Shown here one piece after another: positions 46,255 to 60,500 of a stretch of DNA of 64,000 bases. Below the pieces are notes generated by a model. That model searched no databases. It worked only from the letters and a program-made list of their open reading frames with translations, and had not been told where the DNA came from. Position 1 is the stretch's first letter. Every line of letters begins with the position of its first letter. Position numbers and translations under genes: made by a program. Origin of the DNA: Trifolium pratense (lineage: Eukaryota > Streptophyta > Magnoliopsida > Fabales > Fabaceae). The stretch lies in NCBI RefSeq assembly GCF_020283565.1, contig NC_060061.1, positions 23,721,362-23,785,361 on the forward strand. The letters run 5' to 3'.

Positions 46255-48827
46255 ATTGCATTTACCTATGTTAGAATATTAGTACATCTTATATTAATGT
46301 GGGGTTGTTGAATTTTTTTTTTAGAATTAGATGATAATAAAGGCAAATGACATTTCATTATGTAGGGGTTGTGATTTGAATTCCGATCATCCCACTTTTC
46401 TATTTAGGTTATTTGAAAGGAAAAAAAAGAAGATAATAATTTCTTTTTTTAAAAAGTCAAATATATATAGTAATGAAAGCCATAATAAAAAACAAACATA
46501 AATCATGTGATCATAATCCCTAAACCATGCAAAATATTAGACTGTCAAAGTATCAAGGTTTTTTTTTCTCTAGTAGACTAGTGACTGAAAATTCTATCTT
46601 AAGGTGAACTTCGACTTCTGTATAATATATGTGATGTCCCTATCAACTGAGCTAAGCTCATGGGACAAACTATCAACTATTTAAATCATAGTTAAACTCT
46701 TTCTTCGTCCCATAAGTCCTAGCTCAACTGATAAAAAATTATGTGAGTTTAATTTTAGTGGATTATATCACTTCTTCTTAGACAAAAAAAAAAAGTTTTT
46801 TTTTCTTGTCTCAGTCTTCAGTCACTAAACAAAAATTTTAACTTTATCAAATAATAAAACAGATCGTGAACTTCTGCACAAACACTCTAATGTTTCTCTC
46901 TTTCCATATTAACCAACAACATGCCAACTAAAATGACATATAAACAAATGCAAAACTCTTTATCAAAATAGGTAGTATATTGCAAAATTACAAAATATGT
47001 GACTCTGTCTCAATTGTCAAAACATTATAAAAACCTGATTAATGTAGAATCCCACGTTAAAGAGAACAAAAGAGAAACACATTTTAAAATTAGATTATTA
47101 GAAGACTCTATCATTCTACATCTTTCTATTTACAGTAAAAGGTCCAAATGAACCAAATCTCGGCGAATCAAATTATTTTTGTAAAAAAAGTCTATTTAGG
47201 AATAATTTCCATCCAAAGATAGATAAAAATTCAAAGCAAAATTTTATTCCAAAAAATAATTATTTATATAATTGTTTATAAAATTATTTTTTCAAAAAAA
47301 TGAGAGGTGTCTCATCATCATTCAAGATACTGATGACATGGCAGACAAAAATGGAGTATAATGGTCATTATGTAAGTTGGGCCAAATTTCTTACACATTG
47401 GGCTGGATTAATGTTACAATCCCATAACGAAAAGTTCTCTTTCCCAAGGTGTTTTTTTATTTATTTTGAAATTTCAATTTTGCTCATGCGAAAAATGTTT
47501 GGAATGTATTTTTCGAACTTTTTTGCATTGAAAATAATATTTTACACTTACAAAAGTTCAGAAAATATGTTTCAAATGGATAAATGGACAAAGAAAAAAG
47601 AAAATTTTTTCTTTCCTTTTATTATGGAATGAGCATATTAGAAAAAAAAAACCTTGTGAAATACACTTATGTAAATGTAAAGAAAAATACTTGAATGGAC
47701 ACAAAAGTTAAGTTAATATAGAAATATGTTTTATTTAATTATTTGAAAAATATATCTTATTTAATTTTTTCTTTCTATTTTTTATTTTTTTTTATAATTT
47801 TGTGTGAGCAACCAAATCTTATGATCAAACTCTTGTGACCACACAAGAGTTTCTAAAATGTAATTTAACAAACTACTTTTTGGCGGATGTAAATGTAAAT
47901 CGGCAAACTATACATGATTAATTATAATTTTATTTGAAGTATAATTAAGTTTTTTTTCTTCTTCCAAGTTGCTTAGTAGTTAGAATTTCACTTTTAAGTT
48001 GAATAAGTGGAATATCCAAAATTTGAACATTGACTCTGCATATATAATACAATGGAGGAATGCTAGTGTCACCGACACACTCCTATAGACACACTTTTAT
48101 TTATTGGTCCACCTCATCCCACTTATTTATGGCTCTACTTGGTTACTGACCCTAACTTTTTTTGTTTTGTGAATTTTTTATTTTTTGAATCCTAACCACT
48201 TGAACCAATTCACATCCAGTTTTTTTTAATCCAAGACTCTTACCACATGAACTAATTCACTATTGATACTAATATGTTTGGTTCTAATTATTGGTTTAAA
48301 ACACTTCTTTTTTCAAACAATATACATTCATTCCGAGTATTCTTTCCTATATTTTTTCGATGTATCCTCCACTATAACTTTTTAAACTCCAATATCATTT
48401 TTTCTCACAAACTATTCCATTTTATCTATTTTTCAAACTTCAAATTATCAATACAAACATACTCTGAATAAATTCATATAACATACTCAAAATAAATTTA
48501 GTTCACCATCAAATAGATCCATACTGCTTAGTATGACACTTTTCCTTGCTATTTGCCTCAACTTTCAATTACATATAAAAAAAACTTAGCAATAACACTT
48601 AAACCTTAAATTTAAATAATTGTAACTTATTATAAATATCAGTTCGGTGTTCGTCGGTTCTTCAGTTTTTTTAAAAAAAAATCGAGAATCAAACTAGGTC
48701 AGTTTTCATCGGTTTAGTTCGGTTTTGGAATCAAACTAGAATTGAATGATTTTTCTTATTCGGTTTGAATTTATTTGAATCTTCGGTTTAATCGGTTTAT
48801 TTTAACCGCTTACACTCTTCAATGATC
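46255..48827. other. AT-rich gene-free stretch between the duplicated blocks
   Basis: No gene is supported. 'gtagaatcccacgttaa' at 47045 has a counterpart at 50698, so the duplication may originally have been longer. The 110-aa open frame 47300-47632 has no motif. Confidence 0.4.
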
Positions 48828-49236
48828 AATCAGCTAGGGGCCACTTCATTTGTGACCTCAACTGTTGTAACTACAGCATTAGTCTTTTAAATTTATATGA
48901 TCTGAACAAGGAAGATCTTATGTTTCATGTCTGGTGATTGAATACACTTTTTAACATGAATACTATTTTCCATCATCCATAAACAGCACAGCTTCAATTA
49001 TGAGATAATATCAAAGGGCTTGTTGGCCTAAGGCTGTACATTCAATTAAATTGTAAAATGTATCAATTATAAAGCCAAATAAGCTGGCAAATATTTATTC
49101 AATCTTCACAGTGCAAAAGAATGCACTAAAGTGAAGCAAAAGTTGTTGTAATTAATTTTATGATAGGATTCTTTTGGACACAAGGGAGGTCCCAGCATGG
49201 AGGCAATAAAGATGTGATACTATGATGGTGTTTGTG
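48828..49236. repeat. Duplicated non-coding block, copy 2
   Basis: Partner of 45883-46254, with small insertions (for example about 48900-48960). The right third is best conserved: 'gtgaagcaaaagtt', 'ttttatgataggattct', 'gacacaag.gaggtcccagca'. Confidence 0.8.
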
Positions 49237-49586
49237 GATAAATTACTTCGTACAATTATAATGCATATGCAAAGTGTAAAACATAGACATGCATTTATAA
49301 TCTACATCTTTATGCTTATAAGGTTGGTTGACCCCCATTGTATGAAGAATTAGTCAAACACTAATGGTGTTTTTGTGTAATGCTGCTATAAGGAAGGACC
49401 CATGTTATGAAATTGAATCTTAAAGTCAATGCATGTTTGCTATCCTATAGGCCATAGCATGCCTAGCTACCAAAAGCAGAAAGTGCTAATGTCAATATTT
49501 GATGATCATTTTATTCCCACAAATTACACCAAGTGAGCATATTGGTGACCATTACATTGACATTTCACGGTCCAAATTTTGATATA

Positions 49587-49731
49587 CTTTTTCCGGTCAT
49601 TATTATTAATAAATTTGACTTTTTTAATACATTGAAAAAGTAATGTATATGGTTCATATTATGTACCAGATACAACATTTTTTAATGTTTAAAAAAAAAT
49701 CAAATTTGCTTATAATAGTGACCAGATGAAG
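49587..49731. mobile_element. Stowaway MITE, 145 bp
   Basis: CTTTTTCCGGTCA at the left, CTTCATCTGGTCA reversed at the right, TA outside both ends (49585-49586 and 49732-49733). The inner part also pairs ('aataaatttgactttttt' with 'aaaaaaaatcaaatttgctt'). Confidence 0.75.
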
Positions 49732-49733
49732 TA

Positions 49734-52533
49734 TTTTTAAAAATAAATAAATAAAATATCGAGTTTTAAATATGGTCCAATCAATTTTCATTCGACCACT
49801 ATGTGTTGACCGTGTAAATGTGTGAGATTTGATTAAGGCAATCTAGATTTTCAATACAGCGAGAGCGAGTCGACCCACAAAAATTAACACAACAAGGAGA
49901 TATGGATGGCAAAAAGTATTGAGTATATTGACCTGTTTAGTAGTTTTGATCATTTTGTAGTGCATCATCATGTATATAAAAGAAAAGATAAAGCAAACAA
50001 TCTTTCATCCTTGCCAAATTTTGTCATGTAATTTTAAGCATAAGATAGATTAAATATAGTTTCAAGATTTCATTAGCAATTTATGACTCTAGCTTAAATT
50101 GCATGCTTAAAATAACGTAATTTGGAGTGGATTTATCGATGATTATGTTATGATCACTGAATGGTTACCATCAATACAATTTGTTCCACCCTTTTAACTA
50201 AATTGAGCAAAGAACTTTGAAAAATCATTGCTCTTTATAGGTTTGACTTCAAAAATTCTCTATAAGTTTCACAACTTTAGCAGGCATAATAGATATTGTT
50301 AGTTGTTGATTATTCCGACAAATACAAAGCATGAAGTTAAAATTTTAAGTCTTGTTTCTGTTTCAAGATATATCATTGAATTTGAACAATTCAACTTTTC
50401 ATCCATGGTCCCCTACCTTAGCTTAACAATGTAAACAATTTGTACCAAAAATCACTTAAAAAGTCACTATAATATTTGACGCCACAATTTGTGATATATG
50501 ACGCATGAAAAAACTCAATCGTAAACATGAAGCAAAATGTTCAAAAGTCATAACAAAAATACTATAAAATTGTTACTAGAAATGGGCTAGAAAAAAGTAT
50601 TACTCATTATTGAATCAGAAAATGAAAATTCTCTAAGCATCATTTTGCTTCTAAATTGTTACAAAACGTGCACAACATAGTGAAAATACTAATTATGTAG
50701 ATTCCCACGTTAACAACAAATTTATCTGACAATTGTGGTCAATATTAATCTTAGTTGATCCAACATTGGAAACATAACAAGGACACTCATCTTCATCAAT
50801 AATAATAATAATAATAATCTATCTATCTATCTATATATAATTGTAAAGCAAACTTTTTTTTGCTGATGTGGCAGCCTAACAAAGCTTCTCTTTTTTCCTT
50901 TTTTTTAAGCTTAAGTTGGTGCTTATGTGTCATCTCTCAAACTATTATGATGATGATGTGTCATCTTTAAAAAAAAAACAATGAATAAATATGGCTAATG
51001 ATATCAACTTAATGGAAAGAATACATAAGGTCAAGAGTTATCTTGCATTGAATCTTCTTTATTTACGAAAATAATTACTACCTATTTGTTTTCTTACATT
51101 CTAAACTCTCTCATATGATGCATACATATAATACACTAACCTTTCAATTATACTAATCAGTAATCATCACTAACTCTTCATTTTCCATCAATTAATTGGT
51201 AACAACAATTTGTTATTACAATTGCATTTGCATTTCTACTTAAATGGACATCCTCTTTTTACAATTGCATTTGCATGATGATGCCGAAATAGGAGGGTTT
51301 TGTTTAAAGGTAATTAGCTCTTACATAAAAATGTATTTTTATTTTATTATTTATTATTTATTTTACTTTAACATTGTACCATAGATCTTTGGATTTATAT
51401 GTCAATCATTTGTTTTACTTTTTATTTTGTGATCCGGTGCATTCTGATATTTAACACCTTGATGTTTTTGTTATCTTAGGAAGGAGTACTCCATTGAAAT
51501 TCTATCTACTTTTGTCAATCGCATTACTTTTACTCTTTGGCAAGGTGAAAAATGTTTGTTTATTTATTATAATATTTATATGAATATTCTCTAAGTATTT
51601 GCTTCTTCTTTTGCTACCATGGTACATTGGTACTTATAAGATATTCTCTATTTGCTTCTTCTTTTGCTACCATGGTACATTTGTTTCATGAATTGTAAAC
51701 TTGAGTATGCATATATAAAAATTGTGCTTAGTTAAAAATTTTGTTCTATTTTAGGTTGAGTTGCTACCAGTCTCATGAATTGTACATTTTTAGTCTTTAT
51801 TTGTTGAGATGTCTGTACCAACTGACAGATCAATTTTTTTTTACAAAAATTGCCTTCTTTTACAGATTATCTGTTTCATCAAGTTTTAATAATGGGAATT
51901 TTAATTTTAATTTCTATTGATCATATGAGTTCACGCATGCTTGAATTTTTATTTGGGTGAGAAGGTTACGAGATTCACACTTTGATCATTAACGCAACAT
52001 TGTTGTTGCTGAATGTGTAGCAACATCACAAATGGAGTTTGGGAAAATATTACTATGACCAATTAAATCAATTCTCAAGCTTTATCATGGAGGAAGTCCT
52101 AACCATGGCATCATATGGAATTGCATTATATGAATAGTCCTATTCAATTTCTGTTTCAGAACCATTGTATAGGATTGAATAATTTAGAATTTATTTTCAT
52201 TAATAAGAAGAGAGATATATGTATATTTTTAGTCAAAAAAAAAAAAAAAAAAAGAAGAAGAGACATGTATTTTTGTAAACTAAAAAAGCTTCACAATTTC
52301 TCTTAAGTTCTCTCGATTTCTATATAATCCAATAAAGTAGCACAAGAACTGCATTTTTTAAAATATGAGCAATTTTAAATTGCTTAGAGAATAGAGAAGA
52401 AGAGTAAGGGTAAGCAGTTACGCTATCTGATACATAATTTAAGACGAACTGAACCAAAGGATGAAAAAGATAAAAAATCACCAAAGATAAAATACATTTC
52501 AACAAGATATTTATTCAAACCTTTCTAATGGGC

Positions 52534-52569
<36 letters not shown>

Positions 52570-55500
52570 AATACACCATCAAGAGCTTATATGAATGGAG
52601 GACAAAGATGCTTATTATGCCAAGACTATATTTGAAACAAACTAGTACTAGAATGTAGTAGTATGCAATATAATGGAGGTGTGGTCAAGGAGACACAACT
52701 CACAGAGAATGTTTCTGGTCCCATAAGCATATGAATATATGACAACACAATAAGTGGAATGTGTGCTTCCAACATTCTTCATGAATAATTGAATGTGTTT
52801 TACTGGCCAAAAAAACAATACTCCCTAGCTCCATCCGAAAATGAGTGACCTAGTTTGACCATGTGCACTCTTCACATATTTTGTTTTGACCATATTTTTC
52901 TACGAATAAAAAAAAAGTATATAAGATGTTGTTGGATTTATTTCGATGAATGTTTTCAAAATATCAACTTTTTATAATTTTTATTGTTATACAATAGTAT
53001 ATATTAATAATCAAAGTTATGCATTGACATGCATGTGTGAAACAATCAATTGAATCACTCATTGTGGGACGAATATAATATGCTTTTTGTCCCCTATGTT
53101 TATGTTTGGTATCACAGAGCTCAACAAAATTACTCTTGCGCCGTAATTTGGTTTACAATGGAGCAGAAGATCGAATCTATGATCTCTAGCATACTACCAA
53201 AATCCTTCACCATTATTGCAAACCTAATTTGGTTGAAGCTATAAAATGTATTTTTTTACATAATCACGGTGGTTCACAATGATTTTTTAAAGCTCGATGT
53301 GATACCAATCAACACTAGTCATGATCACTCTCTTTTTATTCTTTTAATTCTCCAATTAATTTATGAACTCGAATTCCCTGCATTGCAAATGTCACGTAAT
53401 TACATGCGTAATCAATCTCGACCATCAATTTAAGATTAGATGATTCATTACATAATTAGTAAATTAATTTTGAACGGTCCGACCATTAATTTAAAATCAG
53501 ATGGTAAAAATTTATAACTGCAACTGCATTACAAAGTTAATTAGAGCGGGGAATCAATATATGGCGCTCAACTTACTTATGATAAGCCGCACCACCACTA
53601 GATGGTAAATGATTTTCTTATCTTAATTCATAAAAAAGACAAACTCATCATGGTTTATCATCATGAGGGGAATGAAGGAGAATAATCAGTTGGCTTTAGC
53701 CAACTCATGATTCAAATTTTAAAGAAGACAAATATGAAAGCTAGTAAAAACTTTGGACCACTGTCAGATTAATATTTGAAGACATTGAAAATGAGGGGTG
53801 AAAAAAAATGAAGCATTTTACCCACAGATGAAAATTGAAATGTGATGTACTAGTACTATTTGTTTGTAGTAGCTTTTAAGGGCTGAAATTTGCTCAATAA
53901 AATATATGACAGAACTGAAAAAAGTTGTCTTTATTTGTTTGTTTTATTTGAGGCAAATAAAAACAAGTGATACCATAACAAAAGAATAAAATTATGGTAG
54001 CAGTTAAATTTGAAGGAGGAAAAAAACAAAGAGAATCTATAAGTGATTAAGATAAAATGTCACACATACATAGAATATTTATATTTTTTCTTTGAAGGAG
54101 ACATTAGAGAATATTAAGGTACCAATGAAAATCAAGATAAATATTAACTATTTATAGGTGCAGTTGGGTAGGGGCACATGATCTAACATTTCTACCAATG
54201 TTTGTCCATTTATTTGTCCTAGTTTTTTTTTTTTTTAATTTAATCACCTATGAAATTAGTATATTGATTTTCTACATATGGAAATGCAAATAAAAATAGC
54301 ATGTGAAATACTAAGGTGTTTTAATTGGGGTATGAGCATGAAATTTTTGGTGGAAGGGATTCTCGAGTTGGCCATGTGATAAAAGCAGCTTTTTTTGGAC
54401 TTGCAAAGCGACCACGCCCGTTTGGCTGCAATCATGTGGTCTACTAAGTTATAATTTCCTACAATTCATTTTTTAGGAGTATTTTCATTCCTTTTATTCT
54501 TTCCTATGTTTGTTTGTTTGTTTGTTTGTTTACCTTGTTCTCATAAAAAATAACTTACTTTGATGTGCCGTGTTATCTATCCCTTCTGTTTTCCACATTC
54601 CAATAACTATAGGGTGAAATATGAGCCATAAGAATTCATATTTAAGACAAAGTTGTGGAAATGTAAAAATATCAATCAACTAAGCATGCTATAGATTCAA
54701 CTTTGGCAAATGTAATAAAACTACTATTCATATTGATGGGTCAAATAGTTGCGTCTTGAGGTGAACATTAAACATTGGTGCAAGCAATTAAATTAAATAC
54801 TACTTGATAAACTACGAAAAAGTTAAATAGTGTACTTAGAATACTTGTTAACGAAGTAAATATAGAAATTTTGACTTTAAAATTAGTGTAAAGTTTAAAA
54901 TTATCATTTTTATACTACAAAGTTTTTATAATATTTTACATGCGTAATTAACCAGTACCTTTAAGACACTCATTAACATAAGCCAAATAACTATATATAC
55001 CGTGTCCATGGATATTTATCCGATCCAACAGACCAATTGAATAGTAGTAGTAGAAGTAGTCACAAAATGGAAAATGCAACAAAATACAGAGAACTTTGCA
55101 AATTGAAATTATCATGAGAGGCCCGCTCGTGTGGACAAGATATCACGCTTCCTAAGTATTGTAGAAGTAGTAGCATGTAAAATACTACTTTGTCATTTCA
55201 GAGCCTTTTGTAGAAGTAGACTCAGGCATTAATTAATTACCTGGACAGGAAGATGATGTACATGTAAACACTGTATACTGGAGTCGGTATGTGATTAAAT
55301 AGAAGGAGAAGTTGGGGTGGGATTAGTTCAACTGGTTAAACTAGTTGAACTAACTAGTTGAACAAGACGTGAAGAAATCTATTCCAATGTATTTCATTAT
55401 TTAGGTGATTCTTCTTTTGGACGGAATAAGAGTAAAAATAAATTGAAAAAGGTAAAATGTTAAACCTAGCAAAAGAATGATATCGAAAATCTTCAATTCA

Positions 55501-56317
55501 CCTCAAGTTGTATAGTTATTATGCATGTAATATACGAGAACTAACTGCTCTTAAAAAAGTTACTATAATGCAATCTATACAATATGTCCACTTTTCAAAT
55601 TAACAGGGTGAGATAAGTAGATTTATATGTGGTATAAATTAATGTGGCAAAATTTTATTGATTATTAGATAAACTATCCATAATTTTTTTAAAGGTGGTC
55701 TAAAAAAAAAATCAATTAACATGAAAAGAAAACTTTGTTTCATTTCATCATTAAATACCTATTACATTTAATTTGATTATGCGATCAATTCCACTCTACT
55801 TCATTCTATTGCGTGTTTGTTTTGTGATGATAAAAATTAATTTTTTCAAAAAATGAATTGAAAGTAAATTTTTTAGATTTTTTTTAGATTTTTAATTAAA
55901 AGTAAATTTATTATGTTTGAATGTGTATTCATGTTAAAATGTGAATGATATATTTTTTAAGATTCGGTATTCAGCTTAAGGACTAACTAATTTTAGAGAC
56001 ACCAATTCTACTGTCCAAATGTGGGGTGTCCATTTAAAGCCAAAATGAATTATATGGTCTGACCCAAGACATAAAGTAACAATAGAGGATTCAAACCTAA
56101 GACCTTGAAAGGAGTAAATTTTAAAGTCTCAACTCTCAAGTCTTCACCACTAAAACATGAGTCAAAATAAATTCTAGAGGCAAAAACTACAAAGCCTATG
56201 TTTGGCTCCACATTTGGAGCAGTCAAAATTGATGCTGAAATTTTAATTTCTAAATTTAAATGTGATTTTTACACAAATATTTGTTTTTGACGGTGAAACA
56301 CAAATATTTGTTGTTCA
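49734..56317. other. AT-rich gene-free stretch upstream of the LAX gene
   Basis: No gene is supported; the open frames (52115-52306, 52320-52505, 53050-53244) have no motifs. Microsatellites occur at about 50797-50835 (AAT then CTAT units), 52534-52568 (TAA)n and 54509-54530 (GTTT)n. 53155-53220 resembles 4095-4190. The stretch may hold distal regulatory DNA for the auxin carrier gene, but nothing specific could be identified. Confidence 0.45.
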
Positions 56318-56325
56318 ATATAAAC

Positions 56326-56913
56326 TAGACATGACAATAAAATCCATACCCATGGGTATCCGCCTAAACCATACCCACTTTGACGGGGAAAATCTGAATT
56401 GACGGGGTTGAGTTCGGGTTTTGGGTTTTCCCCGATTTCAAAAGATGGGGTTGAGGCGGGTAATGGGTACATTGATACACACCCCGAACCCGTCCTCGAA
56501 CCCGCCCCGCTTATACTAAAAATTAGATTTCACCTCTTTTAAATCAGAAACGCTTAAACAATCTCTTAAATTACATTCATATATTTATTTTTTATTTTTA
56601 ATTTGAGTATTAAACAAACCATTTTCTCTATTTTTGTTCTTTATTTAAAAAAATATTGTTGAGAGAAAATAATTTTGGACATTTAACCTTTTTTTTTTTT
56701 GATAAAAAAATACTAAAATTCAATCTAAATTCATGTAGAAAAAGGCGTAACGGGAATACCCGAAGCTCATTGGGATACCCGATCCCCGTTGAGTATGGGA
56801 TTATCATTTTTATCCTCACTCGAATTTGGGATGTGTTTGGGAAAACCCGAACTTTATGAATTTGGATTTGGGAGGATAAAATTTGTCCCCGTCCCATCTC
56901 ATTGTCATGCCTA
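56326..56913. mobile_element. hAT-like non-autonomous element, 588 bp, 8-bp TSD
   Basis: The left end is TAGACATGACAAT and the right end, reversed, TAGGCATGACAAT. ATATAAAC flanks both sides (56318-56325 and 56914-56921), the 8-bp size of hAT transposons. The interior is rich in 'ccccga/gggtt'-type stretches derived from repeated 'tacccg' motifs. It encodes no transposase. Confidence 0.85.
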
Positions 56914-57390
56914 ATATAAACTCAATTAACTTTTAAGTAAAATAAAATTTACAAAAAATAAATTTGTTTCGTAGTCAATTTTATTACCGTAGAACTAAAC
57001 ATGCACACATTTCTATTAAATCAGAATCAATTCTAAATAAAAAATCATCTATATTTTATTTGCGAATAACCAAATACATAAAAATAATTCTAGACATTTA
57101 AAATCAATTTTGCTTGCTTAAAATGTAAAACATACATTAAACTAGTTTTAAATTTTAAAATATCCAAGTTAAGGTATACAAAAATTGTAAGAGAAGTGTT
57201 ATTATAACAACTTATTACTAAAAAGGACTCCGAAACCAAGAAGGGGATATGGCCAAAACACCCTCTAGAGGGAGATGTTTGTTAATTTTATATTTATTGA
57301 AAAAGTGATTTTACTCACTTCCCAAAACCGTTCTCTACAATACCTTTCATACCAGCCTTCGAGAACCCCTTTTATATATGTTCTGTCGAC

Positions 57391-57400
57391 TATATATATA
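57391..57400 (+). promoter_or_regulatory. TATA-like element of the LAX gene
   Basis: TATATATATA about 165-175 bp before the ATG, followed by a CT-rich stretch (about 57415-57450) typical of a plant 5' UTR. It would give a leader of about 140 nt. Confidence 0.45.
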
Positions 57401-57565
57401 CCACCATTCCAATACTCCTTTTACCAATCTCAACCTTCCCCTCTCCACAATCATAACTTATATTATTGAGATTAGAGTGAAGCAAAAATAGAGTGAAACC
57501 ACAAGTGTTAAGACCTTAGAGATAAGTTGAAGTTATAATCAAGATATATATATTTCTTGTAGAGA

Positions 57566-60500
57566 ATGGAAATGGCTTCTGATAAAACTGTGGAAACTGT
57601 AATAGTTGGAAACTATGTAGAAATGGAAAGTGAAGGAAAACCACCTCAGGACATAAAATCTAAGTTATCAAACTTCTTATGGCACGGTGGTTCTACTTAT
57701 GATGCTTGGTTTAGCTGTGCTTCCAACCAGGTTAATTAATATATAATATTGTTCTGTTGTTTTCATGTTTTTGTTATGTTTTTTTCATTCTCTTAAGCTT
57801 GATTATGTTATGATATGTTTGACTCAGGTGGCTCAAGTTCTGCTTACGTTACCATACTCATTTTCCCAGCTTGGAATGCTTTCTGGCATACTTTTTCAAC
57901 TTTTCTATGGTTTACTTGGTAGCTGGACTGCTTACCTCATTAGCATACTCTATGTTGAATACAGAACAAGAAAAGAGAGAGAAAAAGTTAATTTCAGAAG
58001 CCATGTTATTCAGGTAATTTACTCATCTACCTATAGTTTAATGGTTACTACTTACCATCTTTTGTATCTTCGGTATCACGGTGGTATCACGGTGGGTAGG
58101 TTAGAATCACAGTGAGTCACCGTGATGCTGACCTGACATATCCAGTATCCACGGTAATACTAAACATAGGTTAAATCGTCTGAGCACGTCTGAACGCAAC
58201 TGCAGAGACTAATTAATTATAATTGTGGTTCATATGCAGTGGTTTGAGGTTCTTGATGGGCTGCTAGGGAAGCATTGGAGAAATGTGGGTTTAGGATTTA
58301 ATTGCACATTTCTTTTGTTTGGATCTGTTATCCAACTTATAGCTTGTGCAAGGTACATACACACTTTCTTGATTATTAATTATGTGTAGGTTACTAGATA
58401 GATAAAACAATTCTGTTTATTACTAACTACTTATATAAAAAAAGGAAGTAAGATCACATGCATCTCTGTATAATTCATTGGAGTTTGTTGTATGAATATA
58501 TGAATATTGTTATTTTTTGTCTATTTCCTACAGCAATATATATTACATAAATGATAATCTGGACAAGAGGACTTGGACTTACATTTTCGGAGCTTGTTGT
58601 GCCACTACTGTTTTTATTCCTTCATTTCACAACTATAGAATATGGTCCTTTTTGGGCCTTGTTATGACCACTTACACTGCTTGGTATCTTACTATTGCAG
58701 CTATACTTCACGGACAGGTAATTAAATTCATTAATAATAATCATAATCTTGTTTAATTAACATTGCCAATATTAATTATTAATTATCATATTTTGTGTAT
58801 AGGTGGAAGGAGTTAAGCATTCAGGTCCAAACAAAATGGTTCTATATTTTACAGGGGCCACAAACATTCTCTACACATTCGGGGGACATGCTGTTACTGT
58901 GTAAGACAATTTCAGATTTTTTATTTGTGTTTTTTTTTATGTTTTTACACATACACCCCCCAATGCCCCCATGTGTTTTTATATTATTTCTAACATAATG
59001 TAATTATATGAATTAACCATAATTTTTATTTTAAGTAATACTAGTTGGTAGTAGTAATTAAGATAGTACAATAGCTAATGGGAAAGCGAAATAACAATGG
59101 AACAATTGGGTGGGGCTTAAAGTCATTTTGATTGTGACTCAACCTTAACTTGTCTAGACATAATCTGAACAACAATCTAAAGTCTACACATCTTAAAGTA
59201 CTTTTCTTAGTTAGTATTTGAGAATATCCAAAAACTTCACATAGCTAGTGTATCTAGCTTTAAGGCCTAGATAATTTTAAGTTACTTGCAATTCATTTTA
59301 ATTATATCAATTTTTTTTTAATCAGAGTAATGTGTTAATTTCCAATTTGCCACAATGACAGAAACAGAGTGCTTAGCACATTTGCTTGTTTTATCATCAA
59401 AAGACAATAAATGTACCATTATAGTGTGTCATATGTGGTAAATATTTTAGTCCTTTAATTATTTAGTCAGAGGTTCATTTTAGGACCGGCTTGTACAAAA
59501 CATATATTAGGAGATGTCAATTTTTTAATTGAATTTCAGACTATCTTACTTCGATAAATTAATCTTCGTAATTGTGTGCTGAAATATTTTTGTATGCCAA
59601 ATAAACTAAATACACTTTTATTTGTCAATATCGAATTTTAACCAAGCACTCTAAAACCAATTAATTGAAAAATACAACTTTAAAAAACCCAAAAATACCC
59701 TTGGTAGGCGTGGGAGGCAAAAAGTTGCACTTTTCCTTAGAATGCATGAGTTTTCTCTTAGCATTTAGCTAGAAAGCCAAGGTTCTTTCCTTCAATCAAA
59801 TGGCTCTGTCTATCATGCTTTTTATCATTAGAAGGCCCTCCTCATAAATCCAGGCATCCAGTCCAGCTTTTCACAGTCAATAATGTTACATATCGTTAAA
59901 AAGCAAACTTTAGCCAAAACATATTCACATTCTCATATGCACTTATTTTTGGCCCAAAATATTCTAGGAGTATTTTCATCAGCTCCTTTTTTCCAGCTGT
60001 AGTTTTTATTTAAATATTAAAATTAAAAGGGTTTTGGCTAAATTAAAATAACGTGTACTCCGTAACAAGGTATCATCTACACGCAAATTTGGAGACTGGT
60101 TAATCCCTTAAAGTAATTAAGATTCATTAAAATTGTTTTCTATATGCACCGGTCAACAACAGAATTTCAAACCAAATAATTGAAAGACTCAATTATCCGC
60201 CACTTGTGTCACACCATATCTGTGTCTTCTTTCTTTTAAGGCAACATATGAGTACACACTAGTACTAGTAAGAATTATTGTAAAATTGAAGAAAAATATT
60301 TAATAATGAGATAATGATACTAAATGCATGGTAAATTTGTACAGGGAAATAATGCATGCTATGTGGAAGCCTCAAAGGTTCAAGGCCATATATTTACTGG
60401 CTACCCTTTATGTTCTGACACTGACCCTTCCATCAGCAGTAGCAGTTTATTGGGCATTTGGTGACATGCTTCTAAATCACTCCAATGCTTTTGCTCTTCT

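Noticed and set aside
47300..47632. 110-aa open frame in the gene-free region
   Set aside because: Phe/Lys-rich composition follows the AT bias, with no domain, splice context or promoter support.
49174..49193. A 20-nt stretch (TTGGACACAAGGGAGGTCCC) resembling plant miR319
   Set aside because: It matches from memory at about 17 of 20 positions, but I see no complementary arm within the distance expected of a MIR319 hairpin. The copy-1 equivalent at about 46184 is even less similar. Probably coincidence.
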